A DNA stretch of 5,216 bases, from the NCBI GenBank assembly GCA_905372605.1, contig CAJPPQ010000086.1, positions 1-5,216 of the forward strand, read 5' to 3'. The translations under genes and the position numbers were made by a program. The notes under the pieces were generated by a model. The model did not search any database. It worked only from the letters and a program-made list of their open reading frames with translations, and had not been told where the DNA came from. Below, in pieces: positions 1-5,059 of the stretch (position 1 is its first letter; each line of letters opens with the position of its first letter). Source of the stretch: Porphyromonadaceae bacterium. Its GTDB lineage: Bacteria; Bacteroidota; Bacteroidia; Bacteroidales; Paludibacteraceae.

Positions 1-144
1 TGAGGCTTTTTTGCCCACCGTTATCGAGGTGCACTCTAAGGTAGGGTCGGCATCTGCGTTGTTGTCTACGACGTTATACAACTGAGCATTAGCCACCGAC
101 ATACCCGATGCGATAAATATTATCGACAGAAATATTTTTTTCAT
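1..144 (-). CDS. Secreted N-terminal-nucleophile peptidase, family C69-like (5' end only)
   Basis: Only the first 48 codons are in the window; the gene runs off the left edge. The ATG is at 142-144. Residues 1-20 form a typical signal peptide (KK, then a hydrophobic stretch IFLSIIFIA, ending VANA before Gln21), so the product is exported. After about 17 polar residues comes C38-TSITVGKKAS. This resembles the start of the catalytic domain in peptidase family C69 (dipeptidase A type), where CT.I.VGKKAS.DGS is common and the Cys becomes the N-terminal nucleophile after propeptide removal. If that holds, Gln21-Glu37 is a short propeptide and Cys38 the catalytic residue. That is inference from a short stretch: the following DGS and the rest of the domain lie outside. 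It is transcribed divergently from the porin gene and has its own promoter-like box about 38 bp upstream of the ATG. The signal peptide is certain; the family is moderately likely. Confidence 0.6.
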   Translation of the reverse strand, partial: MKKIFLSIIFIASGMSVANAQLYNVVDNNADADPTLECTSITVGKKAS

Positions 145-182
145 TGGTTATACTGAATATTATTAATTTAAGAAACGAGCAG

Positions 183-190
183 CAAAGGTA
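183..190 (-). promoter_or_regulatory. Bacteroidetes-type -7 box for the leftward C69-like gene
   Basis: The minus strand reads TACCTTTG, an exact match to TAnnTTTG, the -7 element used by the primary sigma factor of Bacteroidetes. It lies 38 bases upstream of the ATG at 144, giving an expected leader of roughly 30 bases. A TTG lies about 23 bases further upstream, slightly too far for a standard -33 element, so that half is uncertain. Confidence 0.55.
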
Positions 191-295
191 ACAAAAAAAT
201 CGTAGGTAGCTCACAACTCCCGTCCACAACAAAACTTTATCGGCAAATACTATTTATTTTCTTACCACAACGGTCTATCTGATATAAAAAAGATG

Positions 296-303
296 TAATT
301 TTG
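296..303 (+). promoter_or_regulatory. Bacteroidetes-type -7 box directly before the porin ATG
   Basis: TAATTTTG is an exact TAnnTTTG match. Only six bases (304-309) separate it from the ATG at 310, so transcription should begin at or within a base or two of the start codon. No clear TTG/TTTG -33 element is visible 17-23 bases upstream. The surrounding 19-mer at 287-305 differs at one base from the promoter of lrgA. The box also covers a possible TTG start at 301, which argues against that longer reading frame. Confidence 0.6.
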
Positions 304-309
304 CAGGCA

Positions 310-2259
310 ATGAAAAGAAGTATATTACTGATTTGCTGTATATCAATAGCAATAATATCGTACGGACAAGATTTCGACGGAATAATGACGCCCAAAGAAG
401 ACTCGGGAAATACGTTCCGTAGCCAGTCTACACAAACCCGACAAATCCCCATATCTGTGAAAAACTGGACTATCGACCAACATCTGGGTACCGCCGATAC
501 ATGTGCCGTAGATACGGCTATCAGTGGCTATCAAGACAACAATCCGGTATATCGTTACTCGATAGCAAACTCGTGGACAGGCAATCTGGGGTCGCCCGTA
601 GAGTCGAAAATATTTTTCGACCGCACGCGTAAGACTCGTTTCATATCGTCGAATCCATACGATGCATATACCATCAATGTCGGAGACGTAAGATTCTTCA
701 ATACCAAGACTCCGTATGCCAATATTGTCTATCGCACATCGCTGCCGATGTATAATGAAGAAGACAATTTCAGAGCATTGTATTCGATGAACTTCAACAA
801 ATATTTGAACGTAGGCGGGCTATTCAACTTCGTTCTTGGGCGAGGCAGATACAAAGACCAGACGGCACGTGCCGTCAATGGAGGGCTGTGGGCGTCTTAC
901 AGCGGCAAACGGTACGAATTCAATACGGTGATGATGTTCAACGACTTTCGCAATCGCGAATATGGCGGACTCCGCGGAGTAGACTCCATAACGACCTCGT
1001 CGCAGTTTCGGTATCTGCCTACTATTTTCGCCGACAATATCAATGCCGTATCGACATACAAAAGCTCTATTTTCTACTACAACCATAGTTATAGCTTGGG
1101 AGTAGAAAAAGAACGCAAGCTCAAAGACGGCACCACAGCGACCGATTTCGTGCCTATTACCTCGTTTATACATACCATAAAGTACGAAAACGCAAGGAAA
1201 CGTTATACCGAAGATAAACGTAATGCTTTCTACGACAGCACATACTACTCCACAGAAAACACAAGAGACTCCATACGTTACCAAAACCTACGCAATACAT
1301 TTGCGCTCAGACTCGAAGAGAAATTCAATACGCTACTTCGGTTTGGGCTTACAGCCTTCGCAGAACACGAACTGACACGTAACACAAGCTATTCGTCGGC
1401 AGAGAAGTATCTCGACTATTACTCACAGAACATATTTGTCGGAGGAGAACTATCGAAAAACGAAGGACAAACCATAAAATACAAGATAAGAGGCAGAATA
1501 GCAATTGCAGGCAAAAAGCTCGGCGACTTCTCGCTTAAAGGGAAACTAAAGACAAACTTAAACATACTGCGAGATACATTGAACTTCGACGTAGGAGGCT
1601 CTATCGAAAACTCGACTGTGGAATATTTTCTGCAGAAATTTCGCTCCAACCACTTCAAATGGGATAATACGTTTTCAAAAACATTCGATATACGCCTCAA
1701 CACAAGACTAAAATCCACAAAAACAGGAATATCGATTGGTTTCGACTTGGCAAATATCAACAACTACATATATTTCGACTACAATGCTTTGCCTCGCCAA
1801 CACACAGGAGTAATACAAGTAATGGCTTTCGACTTAGAGGCAAAACTCAATTACCGCAAAATACACCTCGACAGCAAACTTGTATATCAGATATCGTCCG
1901 ATAAAGACATATTGCCATTGCCCGACCTATCGCTCTACTCCACTCTGTACTACAAGAGTAAGTTTTTCGGGGTGCTTCTGTCCGAATTGGGTGTAAGCTG
2001 CCGATACCACACGTCGTACTACGGCAATACCTATATGCCTGCCACAGGGCAATTTCATCTACAGAATAGCACCATACTCGGCAACTATCCCGACTTGAGC
2101 GTCTTCACCAATTTCCATCTAAAACGTCTCCGATTTTACTTTCAATATGCACACCTGAATATGTATCTCTTCGGCGGCAAAGGATACAAACTTATGCCTC
2201 AATACCCTATCAATCCGGCTACGTTCCAGATGGGGCTTTCGTGGACTTTTTACAATTAA
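310..2259 (+). CDS. Outer-membrane beta-barrel protein, Bacteroidetes putative porin (Porin_10-like)
   Basis: A complete 649-residue protein. The signal peptide is residues 1-19 (MKRS, hydrophobic core, SYG) with likely cleavage before Gln20, as is common in this phylum; this fixes the start at ATG 310 rather than the in-frame TTG at 301. The mature N-terminal part contains NSWTGNLGSPVESKIFFDR and then FISSNPYDAY, NVGDVRFFNTKTPYANIVYRT and NVGGLFNFVLGRGRY. These blocks match my recollection of the Bacteroidetes putative porin family (Pfam Porin_10), whose members have about this length. The rest alternates polar and aromatic/hydrophobic residues in many short strands, ending in a strand-like GLSWTFYN with aromatic residues near the C-terminus, as in outer-membrane barrels. 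No TonB box or plug domain was seen, which argues against a TonB-dependent receptor. It probably allows passive solute passage through the outer membrane; the substrate is unknown. The gene stands alone: divergent from the C69-like gene and convergent with folB 41 bp downstream. Confidence 0.85.
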   Translation: MKRSILLICCISIAIISYGQDFDGIMTPKEDSGNTFRSQSTQTRQIPISVKNWTIDQHLGTADTCAVDTAISGYQDNNPVYRYSIANSWTGNLGSPVESKIFFDRTRKTRFISSNPYDAYTINVGDVRFFNTKTPYANIVYRTSLPMYNEEDNFRALYSMNFNKYLNVGGLFNFVLGRGRYKDQTARAVNGGLWASYSGKRYEFNTVMMFNDFRNREYGGLRGVDSITTSSQFRYLPTIFADNINAVSTYKSSIFYYNHSYSLGVEKERKLKDGTTATDFVPITSFIHTIKYENARKRYTEDKRNAFYDSTYYSTENTRDSIRYQNLRNTFALRLEEKFNTLLRFGLTAFAEHELTRNTSYSSAEKYLDYYSQNIFVGGELSKNEGQTIKYKIRGRIAIAGKKLGDFSLKGKLKTNLNILRDTLNFDVGGSIENSTVEYFLQKFRSNHFKWDNTFSKTFDIRLNTRLKSTKTGISIGFDLANINNYIYFDYNALPRQHTGVIQVMAFDLEAKLNYRKIHLDSKLVYQISSDKDILPLPDLSLYSTLYYKSKFFGVLLSELGVSCRYHTSYYGNTYMPATGQFHLQNSTILGNYPDLSVFTNFHLKRLRFYFQYAHLNMYLFGGKGYKLMPQYPINPATFQMGLSWTFYN

Positions 2260-2269
2260 ACGAAATATA

Positions 2270-2314
2270 TAGCCGAAGAGAGCAGTACTGTACCAGAGTG
2301 CTATTCGTCGGCTA
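2270..2314. repeat. Inverted repeat across the convergent 3' ends of porin and folB
   Basis: TAGCCGA at 2270-2276 is the exact reverse complement of TCGGCTA at 2308-2314. Inside, AGCA (2281-2284) pairs with TGCT (2299-2302). The repeat begins just after the porin stop and takes in the folB stop codon at 2301-2303. It could fold on transcripts from either side and act as a shared terminator, but no U-run follows on either strand and the loop is long, so it is not a canonical intrinsic terminator. Confidence 0.35.
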
Positions 2315-2651
2315 CGGAGACAGTTACGCGGTCGATATTGCCGTCTGCGAAAGGGTCGTATTTAGATACGGCTACTCTAAGACGGTCGATAGCGGGGAAC
2401 TCCTTTTTAATACTCTTGTGGATACGATAAGCTACATTCTCGAGCAGATTGGCAGCAAGGCTCATTTCGTCTTTTACAATTTTGTAAACAGTCTCATAAT
2501 TGACCGTATCGGCTATATCGTCGCTTATAGCCGACAGCTCGGCATCGATATCAAAAGATACGTCTACCGAGAAGTTGTTGCCGTACTGTCGCTCATGGTC
2601 GTATATACCGTGATAGGCTTTTAGCCGTATATTGTCGAGATGTATTGTCAT
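2301..2651 (-). CDS. folB: Dihydroneopterin aldolase
   Basis: A complete 116-residue cytoplasmic protein, normal length for the family. FolB cleaves 7,8-dihydroneopterin to 6-hydroxymethyl-7,8-dihydropterin and glycolaldehyde in tetrahydrofolate synthesis, and also epimerises the substrate to dihydromonapterin. Family landmarks are in order: AYHGIYDHER.YG at 12-24 with the catalytic-region Glu20; SDDIADTVNYETV at 43-55 with Tyr52, matching the conserved active-site Tyr; LLENVAYRI at 69-77 with the pterin-binding Glu71; and VSKYDPF at 95-101 with Lys97, matching the catalytic Lys. The usual PP after that Lys is here DPF, which I regard as normal variation. The ATG lies 17 bp after the lrgB stop, so it is probably the last gene of the lrgA-lrgB-folB transcript. 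No Shine-Dalgarno sequence precedes it; the upstream bases are AT-rich, as is usual in Bacteroidetes. It faces the porin gene tail to tail. Confidence 0.93.
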   Translation of the reverse strand: MTIHLDNIRLKAYHGIYDHERQYGNNFSVDVSFDIDAELSAISDDIADTVNYETVYKIVKDEMSLAANLLENVAYRIHKSIKKEFPAIDRLRVAVSKYDPFADGNIDRVTVSVADE

Positions 2652-2668
2652 AGAATAACTATATAATA

Positions 2669-3379
2669 TCAGTTCAATATCTTTTCGATGAATGGCATTA
2701 CCATTGCCGTCATTATTCCCATTATACCGATAGCAAGTCCGCTAATAGCGCCTTCGGTAGCCCCCATTTCGATGGCTCTCACCGTACCCAAAGCGTGCGA
2801 CGCTGTGCCCATAGCGAGTCCTTTGGCGACCTTGCTCTTTATATTCAGATATCGGAGCACAATAGGTCCTACCGCTCCGCCGAATATTCCACAGATAATG
2901 ACGAATACTACGGCAAGTTCGGGGATACCGTGGTTGTTTTTGGCTATACTGATAGCTATCGGTGTAGTAACGGACTTAGGTGCAAGTGAGAATAGCATCT
3001 GGGTATCTGTTCCCATAAGTTTGGCTATACCCACTACACTCACTATACCGACGATACAACCTACAAACACAGCCGTCAGTATCGATATTATATTGCCTTT
3101 GAGGTAATAAATCTGTTCGTACAATACATAGCCGAGAGCTACCACACTGGGACCGAGCATAAAATTGAGAAACCTCGTATTGTTTCTGAATACGGAGTAG
3201 TCGATTCCGGTTGTTTTAAGGAATACGATTATTATTATCATCGAAATGAGCAGAGGCTGAATGATGGGAAGTTTGAGTCTTTTGTATAGGAAAATCCCCA
3301 AAAGATATGAGCCCATAACCAACGTAAGGGCAAAAAGCTCGCTTCGTAGCAAGTCTGTCAACAGATCGCAGGTATTCAA
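2669..3379 (-). CDS. lrgB: LrgB/CidB family membrane protein
   Basis: A 236-residue polytopic inner-membrane protein of usual LrgB length. Signatures are LGPSVVAL at 75-82, SLAPKSVTTPIA at 131-142, FVIICGIFGGAVGP at 159-172 and GTASHALGTVRA at 191-202, followed by GAISGLAIGIMGIMTA near the C-terminus. Hydrophobic segments fall at about 14-32, 39-56, 96-118, 152-175 and 210-230. LrgB works with LrgA. The pair was first described as a murein-hydrolase/autolysis modulator in Staphylococcus; homologues were later shown to carry pyruvate (Bacillus, Streptococcus) and, in plant plastids, glycolate/glycerate (PLGG1, an LrgA-LrgB fusion). The substrate here cannot be read from the sequence. The start is a TTG at 3377-3379, overlapping the lrgA stop as TTGA; the perfect Shine-Dalgarno sequence six bases upstream, plus the fact that the next Met is residue 22 inside the first membrane helix, supports it. 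folB follows after 17 bp. Confidence 0.93.
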   Translation of the reverse strand: MNTCDLLTDLLRSELFALTLVMGSYLLGIFLYKRLKLPIIQPLLISMIIIIVFLKTTGIDYSVFRNNTRFLNFMLGPSVVALGYVLYEQIYYLKGNIISILTAVFVGCIVGIVSVVGIAKLMGTDTQMLFSLAPKSVTTPIAISIAKNNHGIPELAVVFVIICGIFGGAVGPIVLRYLNIKSKVAKGLAMGTASHALGTVRAIEMGATEGAISGLAIGIMGIMTAMVMPFIEKILN

Positions 3380-3729
3380 AGCCGACCTCCTTTATGGCGT
3401 CGTTCCATACGGTCTTGGACGAAAGCTACTACTATGATAGTAAGTATTGTACTTACCATTATCGATATCATTATAGCCCATATCGACCTCGACAATACTT
3501 CGGTATAAACCATAAGCCCCACCGAAGCAGGCACAAAAAATATAGCCATATTCTTGGTTATTACCGTAGCTGCATCTTTCACATATTCCGCCTTGACAAC
3601 CTTCAGGATAAGGCTTACAAACAGCAGCATCATACCTATGACACTGCCGGGGATATATCCCCCTATAATATTGGCAATGGCCTCACCCAGAAGGTAAAAC
3701 AATAGTATAAAAAACAGTCCTTTTATCAT
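3376..3729 (-). CDS. lrgA: LrgA/CidA family membrane protein
   Basis: A 117-residue inner-membrane protein, the small holin-like partner of LrgB. Four hydrophobic segments are visible: about 4-24, 27-45, 61-79 and 83-104, then a basic tail (QDRMERRHKGGRL). Family signatures are IPGSVIGMMLLF at 26-37 and FFVPASVGLM at 64-73. The frame is open to an ATG at 3753, but that codon lies upstream of the -7 box at 3743-3750 and would not be on the mRNA. I therefore take the ATG at 3727-3729 (MIKGLFF), which puts the first membrane helix right at the N-terminus. The last codons (HKGGRL) contain the Shine-Dalgarno sequence of lrgB, and the two frames overlap by 4 bp, so their translation is probably coupled. 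It is the first gene of the lrgA-lrgB-folB operon, which fits the usual lrgA-before-lrgB order. Confidence 0.9.
   Translation of the reverse strand: MIKGLFFILLFYLLGEAIANIIGGYIPGSVIGMMLLFVSLILKVVKAEYVKDAATVITKNMAIFFVPASVGLMVYTEVLSRSIWAIMISIMVSTILTIIVVAFVQDRMERRHKGGRL
3386..3393 (-). promoter_or_regulatory. Strong Shine-Dalgarno sequence for lrgB inside lrgA
   Basis: The minus strand reads AAAGGAGG, followed by six bases and then the TTG start of lrgB. It lies within the lrgA codons for Lys113-Gly114-Gly115. It decides the TTG start and suggests coupled translation. It is notable because Bacteroidetes genes generally lack a Shine-Dalgarno sequence. Confidence 0.75.
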
Positions 3730-3742
3730 AAAAATCGAAGTG

Positions 3743-3750
3743 CAAAAGTA
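3743..3750 (-). promoter_or_regulatory. Bacteroidetes-type -7 box for the lrgA-lrgB-folB operon
   Basis: The minus strand reads TACTTTTG, an exact TAnnTTTG match, with 13 bases between it and the lrgA ATG at 3729. The expected leader is only about 5-10 bases. The wider 19-mer (3759 down to 3741) equals the porin promoter 19-mer at 287-305 except for one base within the nn positions. No convincing -33 TTG was found. The box rules out the upstream ATG at 3753. Confidence 0.6.
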
Positions 3751-3805
3751 CATCTTTTTGCCGAATCGTAAGACAGACGTAATATTACTCTTTTCATATT
3801 GCTTA

Positions 3806-3822
3806 AATATTTACCAAATATT
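3806..3822. repeat. Short palindrome upstream of the lrgA promoter
   Basis: AATATTT and AAATATT are perfect inverted copies separated by ACC. The centre lies about 60 bp upstream of the lrgA -7 box, a position where an activator or repressor dimer could bind. Because the sequence is all A/T in an AT-rich region, chance is a serious alternative. Confidence 0.3.
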
Positions 3823-3908
3823 AATAATAGCATAATATATTATAATGAAAAATACTACAGTGGGAGAAGATACAGACATTATGTCAGCGCAATAATAGAT
3901 ACGGTACA

Positions 3909-3927
3909 TCTCCAAGGTGTCTCCAAG
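3909..3927. repeat. Two direct copies of TCTCCAAG, 11 bp apart
   Basis: TCTCCAAG occurs at 3909-3916 and 3920-3927, separated by GTG, so the copies repeat at about one helical turn. They lie about 180-200 bp upstream of the lrgA start. Direct repeats with helical spacing are typical of binding sites for some response regulators, and lrgAB operons elsewhere are under the LytTR-type regulator LytR. This copy does not clearly match a known LytTR motif, so the role is speculative. Confidence 0.25.
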
Positions 3928-4121
3928 CTAACCATAAGGTAAAATATCGAAAAAGAGCATTAGTTCCTGTCAAATTGTCGTGAAAATCGATAGTATTCAC
4001 AATAATCTCATCACCCCCCAAAATACTTTTTTTAACAATACAGATATATACCCAATTATAGCAAGGCAGCTAAAAGGTAAATGGCGGTATAAAATATGGA
4101 AATGAGGTATTATCGTCTGAG

Positions 4122-4164
4122 ACCAAAAACAGGCTACTCTTTTGGCGAGTAACCTGCTTTTGGT
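4122..4164 (-). terminator. Terminator-like hairpin after the lipoprotein gene pair
   Basis: A stem is formed by 4122-4139 and 4147-4164 with a 7-base loop (4140-4146). The pairs are CAGG/CCTG and TACTC/GAGTA in the core and ACCAAAA/TTTTGGT at the base, with two mismatches (4129/4157 and 4134/4152). Read on the minus strand, the core is followed by TTTTTGG, a fair U-run, and it lies 54 bases after the stop of the 128-residue lipoprotein gene. It fits an intrinsic terminator for that transcript. Near-symmetry means it could also stop rightward transcription. Confidence 0.65.
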
Positions 4165-4178
4165 AGTGGATAGTAATA

Positions 4179-4197
4179 TTACAGCGGGTAACTGTAA
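4179..4197. repeat. Small hairpin between the lipoprotein stop and the terminator
   Basis: TTACAG (4179-4184) and CTGTAA (4192-4197) are perfect inverted copies around a 7-base loop. Followed by A's on the plus strand, it lies 20 bases after the lipoprotein stop on the minus strand. It may be an extra 3' UTR hairpin or chance. Confidence 0.3.
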
Positions 4198-4217
4198 AAA
4201 AACACCTTTTGCGTTGT

Positions 4218-4604
4218 TCATTTTTTTGAGATTTTGGTTATAATGAATTTATTACCTGCCTTAGGGGCAGAATATTTTGCGTTAGGAGGAGGCAGACAGC
4301 CATTGTATTCCAACTCTTTGTATATGCATCCACTGACTACTACTTTCAGTCCTGATTGTCGGAAGTCAGACTTTATGGGCTCCGAAGGATATACGGAGAG
4401 TATCCCTTCGGGATATTTGTCGAGTACTATCGAAAAAGTATCCTTAATCTCCGGGTAATCTATACAATCTTGTAATATAGTTGCGTCTACATTTGTAATC
4501 TCTATATGAGATTTCTCGTTTTTCTTTTTGCATCCACCCAAGGCTATAAACGCTGCCACGAGTAATAGTACGGAGGGGAGTATTTTTAAAATCGACTTTT
4601 TCAT
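4218..4604 (-). CDS. Small lipoprotein of unrecognised family
   Basis: A complete 128-residue protein. It starts with a lipoprotein signal peptide: MKK, hydrophobic core, and lipobox LGGC with the lipid-bearing Cys25, followed by KKKNEK. The mature part of about 100 residues begins IEITNVDATILQD and continues in short hydrophobic strands (FSIVLD, ILSVYP, LKVVVSGCIYKEL), ending NKFIITKISKK. That pattern suggests a small all-beta domain, possibly a barrel like those of other small Bacteroidetes lipoproteins, but I recognise no named family. Three further cysteines (47, 93, 103) lie in the mature part, and at least one periplasmic disulfide is possible. The basic residues after Cys25 differ from the acidic surface-export signal described for Bacteroidetes lipoproteins, so a periplasm-facing location is more likely. 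It lies five bases downstream of the META-like lipoprotein gene and has a strong Shine-Dalgarno sequence, so the two are probably co-transcribed. Confidence 0.8.
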   Translation of the reverse strand: MKKSILKILPSVLLLVAAFIALGGCKKKNEKSHIEITNVDATILQDCIDYPEIKDTFSIVLDKYPEGILSVYPSEPIKSDFRQSGLKVVVSGCIYKELEYNGCLPPPNAKYSAPKAGNKFIITKISKK

Positions 4605-4609
4605 AATAT

Positions 4610-5059
4610 TTACCTCCTTTTAAATTCTAAGCAATTCTTGTTATCATCATAATATAGCTTCAAAATATTGTTGTCTATCATATATTTATCAACTGTATTT
4701 AGACTTTTTACATACGAAACACCATCTCCAATTTCGTTTATTTCCGTTCCTACCAACCTTGTTATTGATATAGAGGATGTTTTGATGTCAATAGTGTACG
4801 TGCCAATGAAGTTGTTTGTAGAAGATACTGCTGTTAAAGAATCTCCCGTTTCTAAAAACTTCAATATATAGCACATTTCACTGTTCGGCTCAGGTGTTTT
4901 ATTCGTGTTGTTTGCCACATCGACAAAGTTTACCAATTTCCATTCCGTGTTTTTCAACGGATTTTTGTTTTCTTTCTTTTTCTCGCACCCGCCTAAAACC
5001 ATAAATGCTCCAATGAGCAATAACACGGCGGATAATGTTTTTATAAATTGCTTTTTCAT
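4610..5059 (-). CDS. META/HslJ-like lipoprotein
   Basis: A 149-residue lipoprotein. The frame is open to an ATG at 5113, but the signal peptide MKKQFIKTLSAVLLLIGAFMVLGGC begins at the ATG at 5057-5059, so that start is chosen. Lipobox LGGC, lipid Cys25, then a Lys-rich linker. The domain starts LKNTEWKLVNF at 35-45 and runs through a long strand region to NNFIGTYTIDIKTSSISITR, then a segment ending NILKLYYDDNKNCLEFKRR. The L..T.W.L opening, the N..G.Y centre and the L.LYYD....LEF ending are the pattern of META (HslJ-type) domains in Bacteroidetes lipoproteins. META proteins sit in the envelope and are linked to stress or novobiocin resistance in E. coli (HslJ); the exact function is unknown. 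The gene looks poorer in GC than the lrg-folB genes. No TAnnTTTG box was found within about 100 bp upstream. It is the first gene of a two-lipoprotein unit. Confidence 0.78.
   Translation of the reverse strand: MKKQFIKTLSAVLLLIGAFMVLGGCEKKKENKNPLKNTEWKLVNFVDVANNTNKTPEPNSEMCYILKFLETGDSLTAVSSTNNFIGTYTIDIKTSSISITRLVGTEINEIGDGVSYVKSLNTVDKYMIDNNILKLYYDDNKNCLEFKRR
4613..4620 (-). promoter_or_regulatory. Strong Shine-Dalgarno sequence for the 128-residue lipoprotein
   Basis: The minus strand reads AAAGGAGG, eight bases before the ATG at 4604. It is formed by the final codons (Lys-Arg-Arg) of the META-like gene, whose TAA follows at once. It is the same eight bases found before lrgB, and likewise lies in the tail of the upstream gene. 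Confidence 0.7.

Larger units (their letters stand above)
3754..4121. other. AT-rich gene-free stretch upstream of lrgA
   Basis: No convincing gene was found on either strand. The base composition is clearly more AT-rich than the flanking lrg and porin genes, and stop codons are frequent. It holds the inverted repeat at 3806-3822, the direct repeat at 3909-3927, and two very short ORFs I do not believe (a 16-codon plus-strand frame from 3845 and a 23-codon minus-strand frame from 3797). No exact TAnnTTTG box was seen on either strand inside it. The lrgA promoter lies at its left border and the lipoprotein-operon terminator at its right border. Confidence 0.6.

Noticed and set aside
301..309. 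In-frame TTG start for the porin at 301
   Set aside because: It overlaps the -7 box and would add residues before a clean signal peptide that starts at ATG 310.
820..1284. 154-codon minus-strand open frame within the porin gene
   Set aside because: It is antisense to a well-supported porin, has no recognisable domain, and is explained by the porin's codon pattern.
2688..3107. 139-codon plus-strand open frame over lrgB
   Set aside because: Antisense to the conserved LrgB signatures; its Ile/Pro/Thr-rich sequence is the mirror of membrane-helix codons.
3730..3753. Longer lrgA start at ATG 3753
   Set aside because: The codon lies upstream of the -7 box at 3743-3750, and the added residues precede a normal first membrane helix.
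3726..3797. 23-codon minus-strand frame overlapping the lrgA ATG as ATGA, like a leader peptide
   Set aside because: The predicted lrgA promoter lies inside it, so the main transcript would not contain its start; no ribosome site was seen.
3845..3895. 16-codon plus-strand frame (MKNTTVGEDTDIMSAQ)
   Set aside because: Too short, no promoter box or ribosome site, and nothing recognisable; likely chance in the spacer.
3997..4221. 74-codon minus-strand frame whose ATG overlaps the 128-residue lipoprotein stop (ATGA)
   Set aside because: No Shine-Dalgarno sequence, no recognisable domain, an odd mix of residues, and the terminator-like hairpin at 4122-4164 lies within it. The terminator explains the sequence better.
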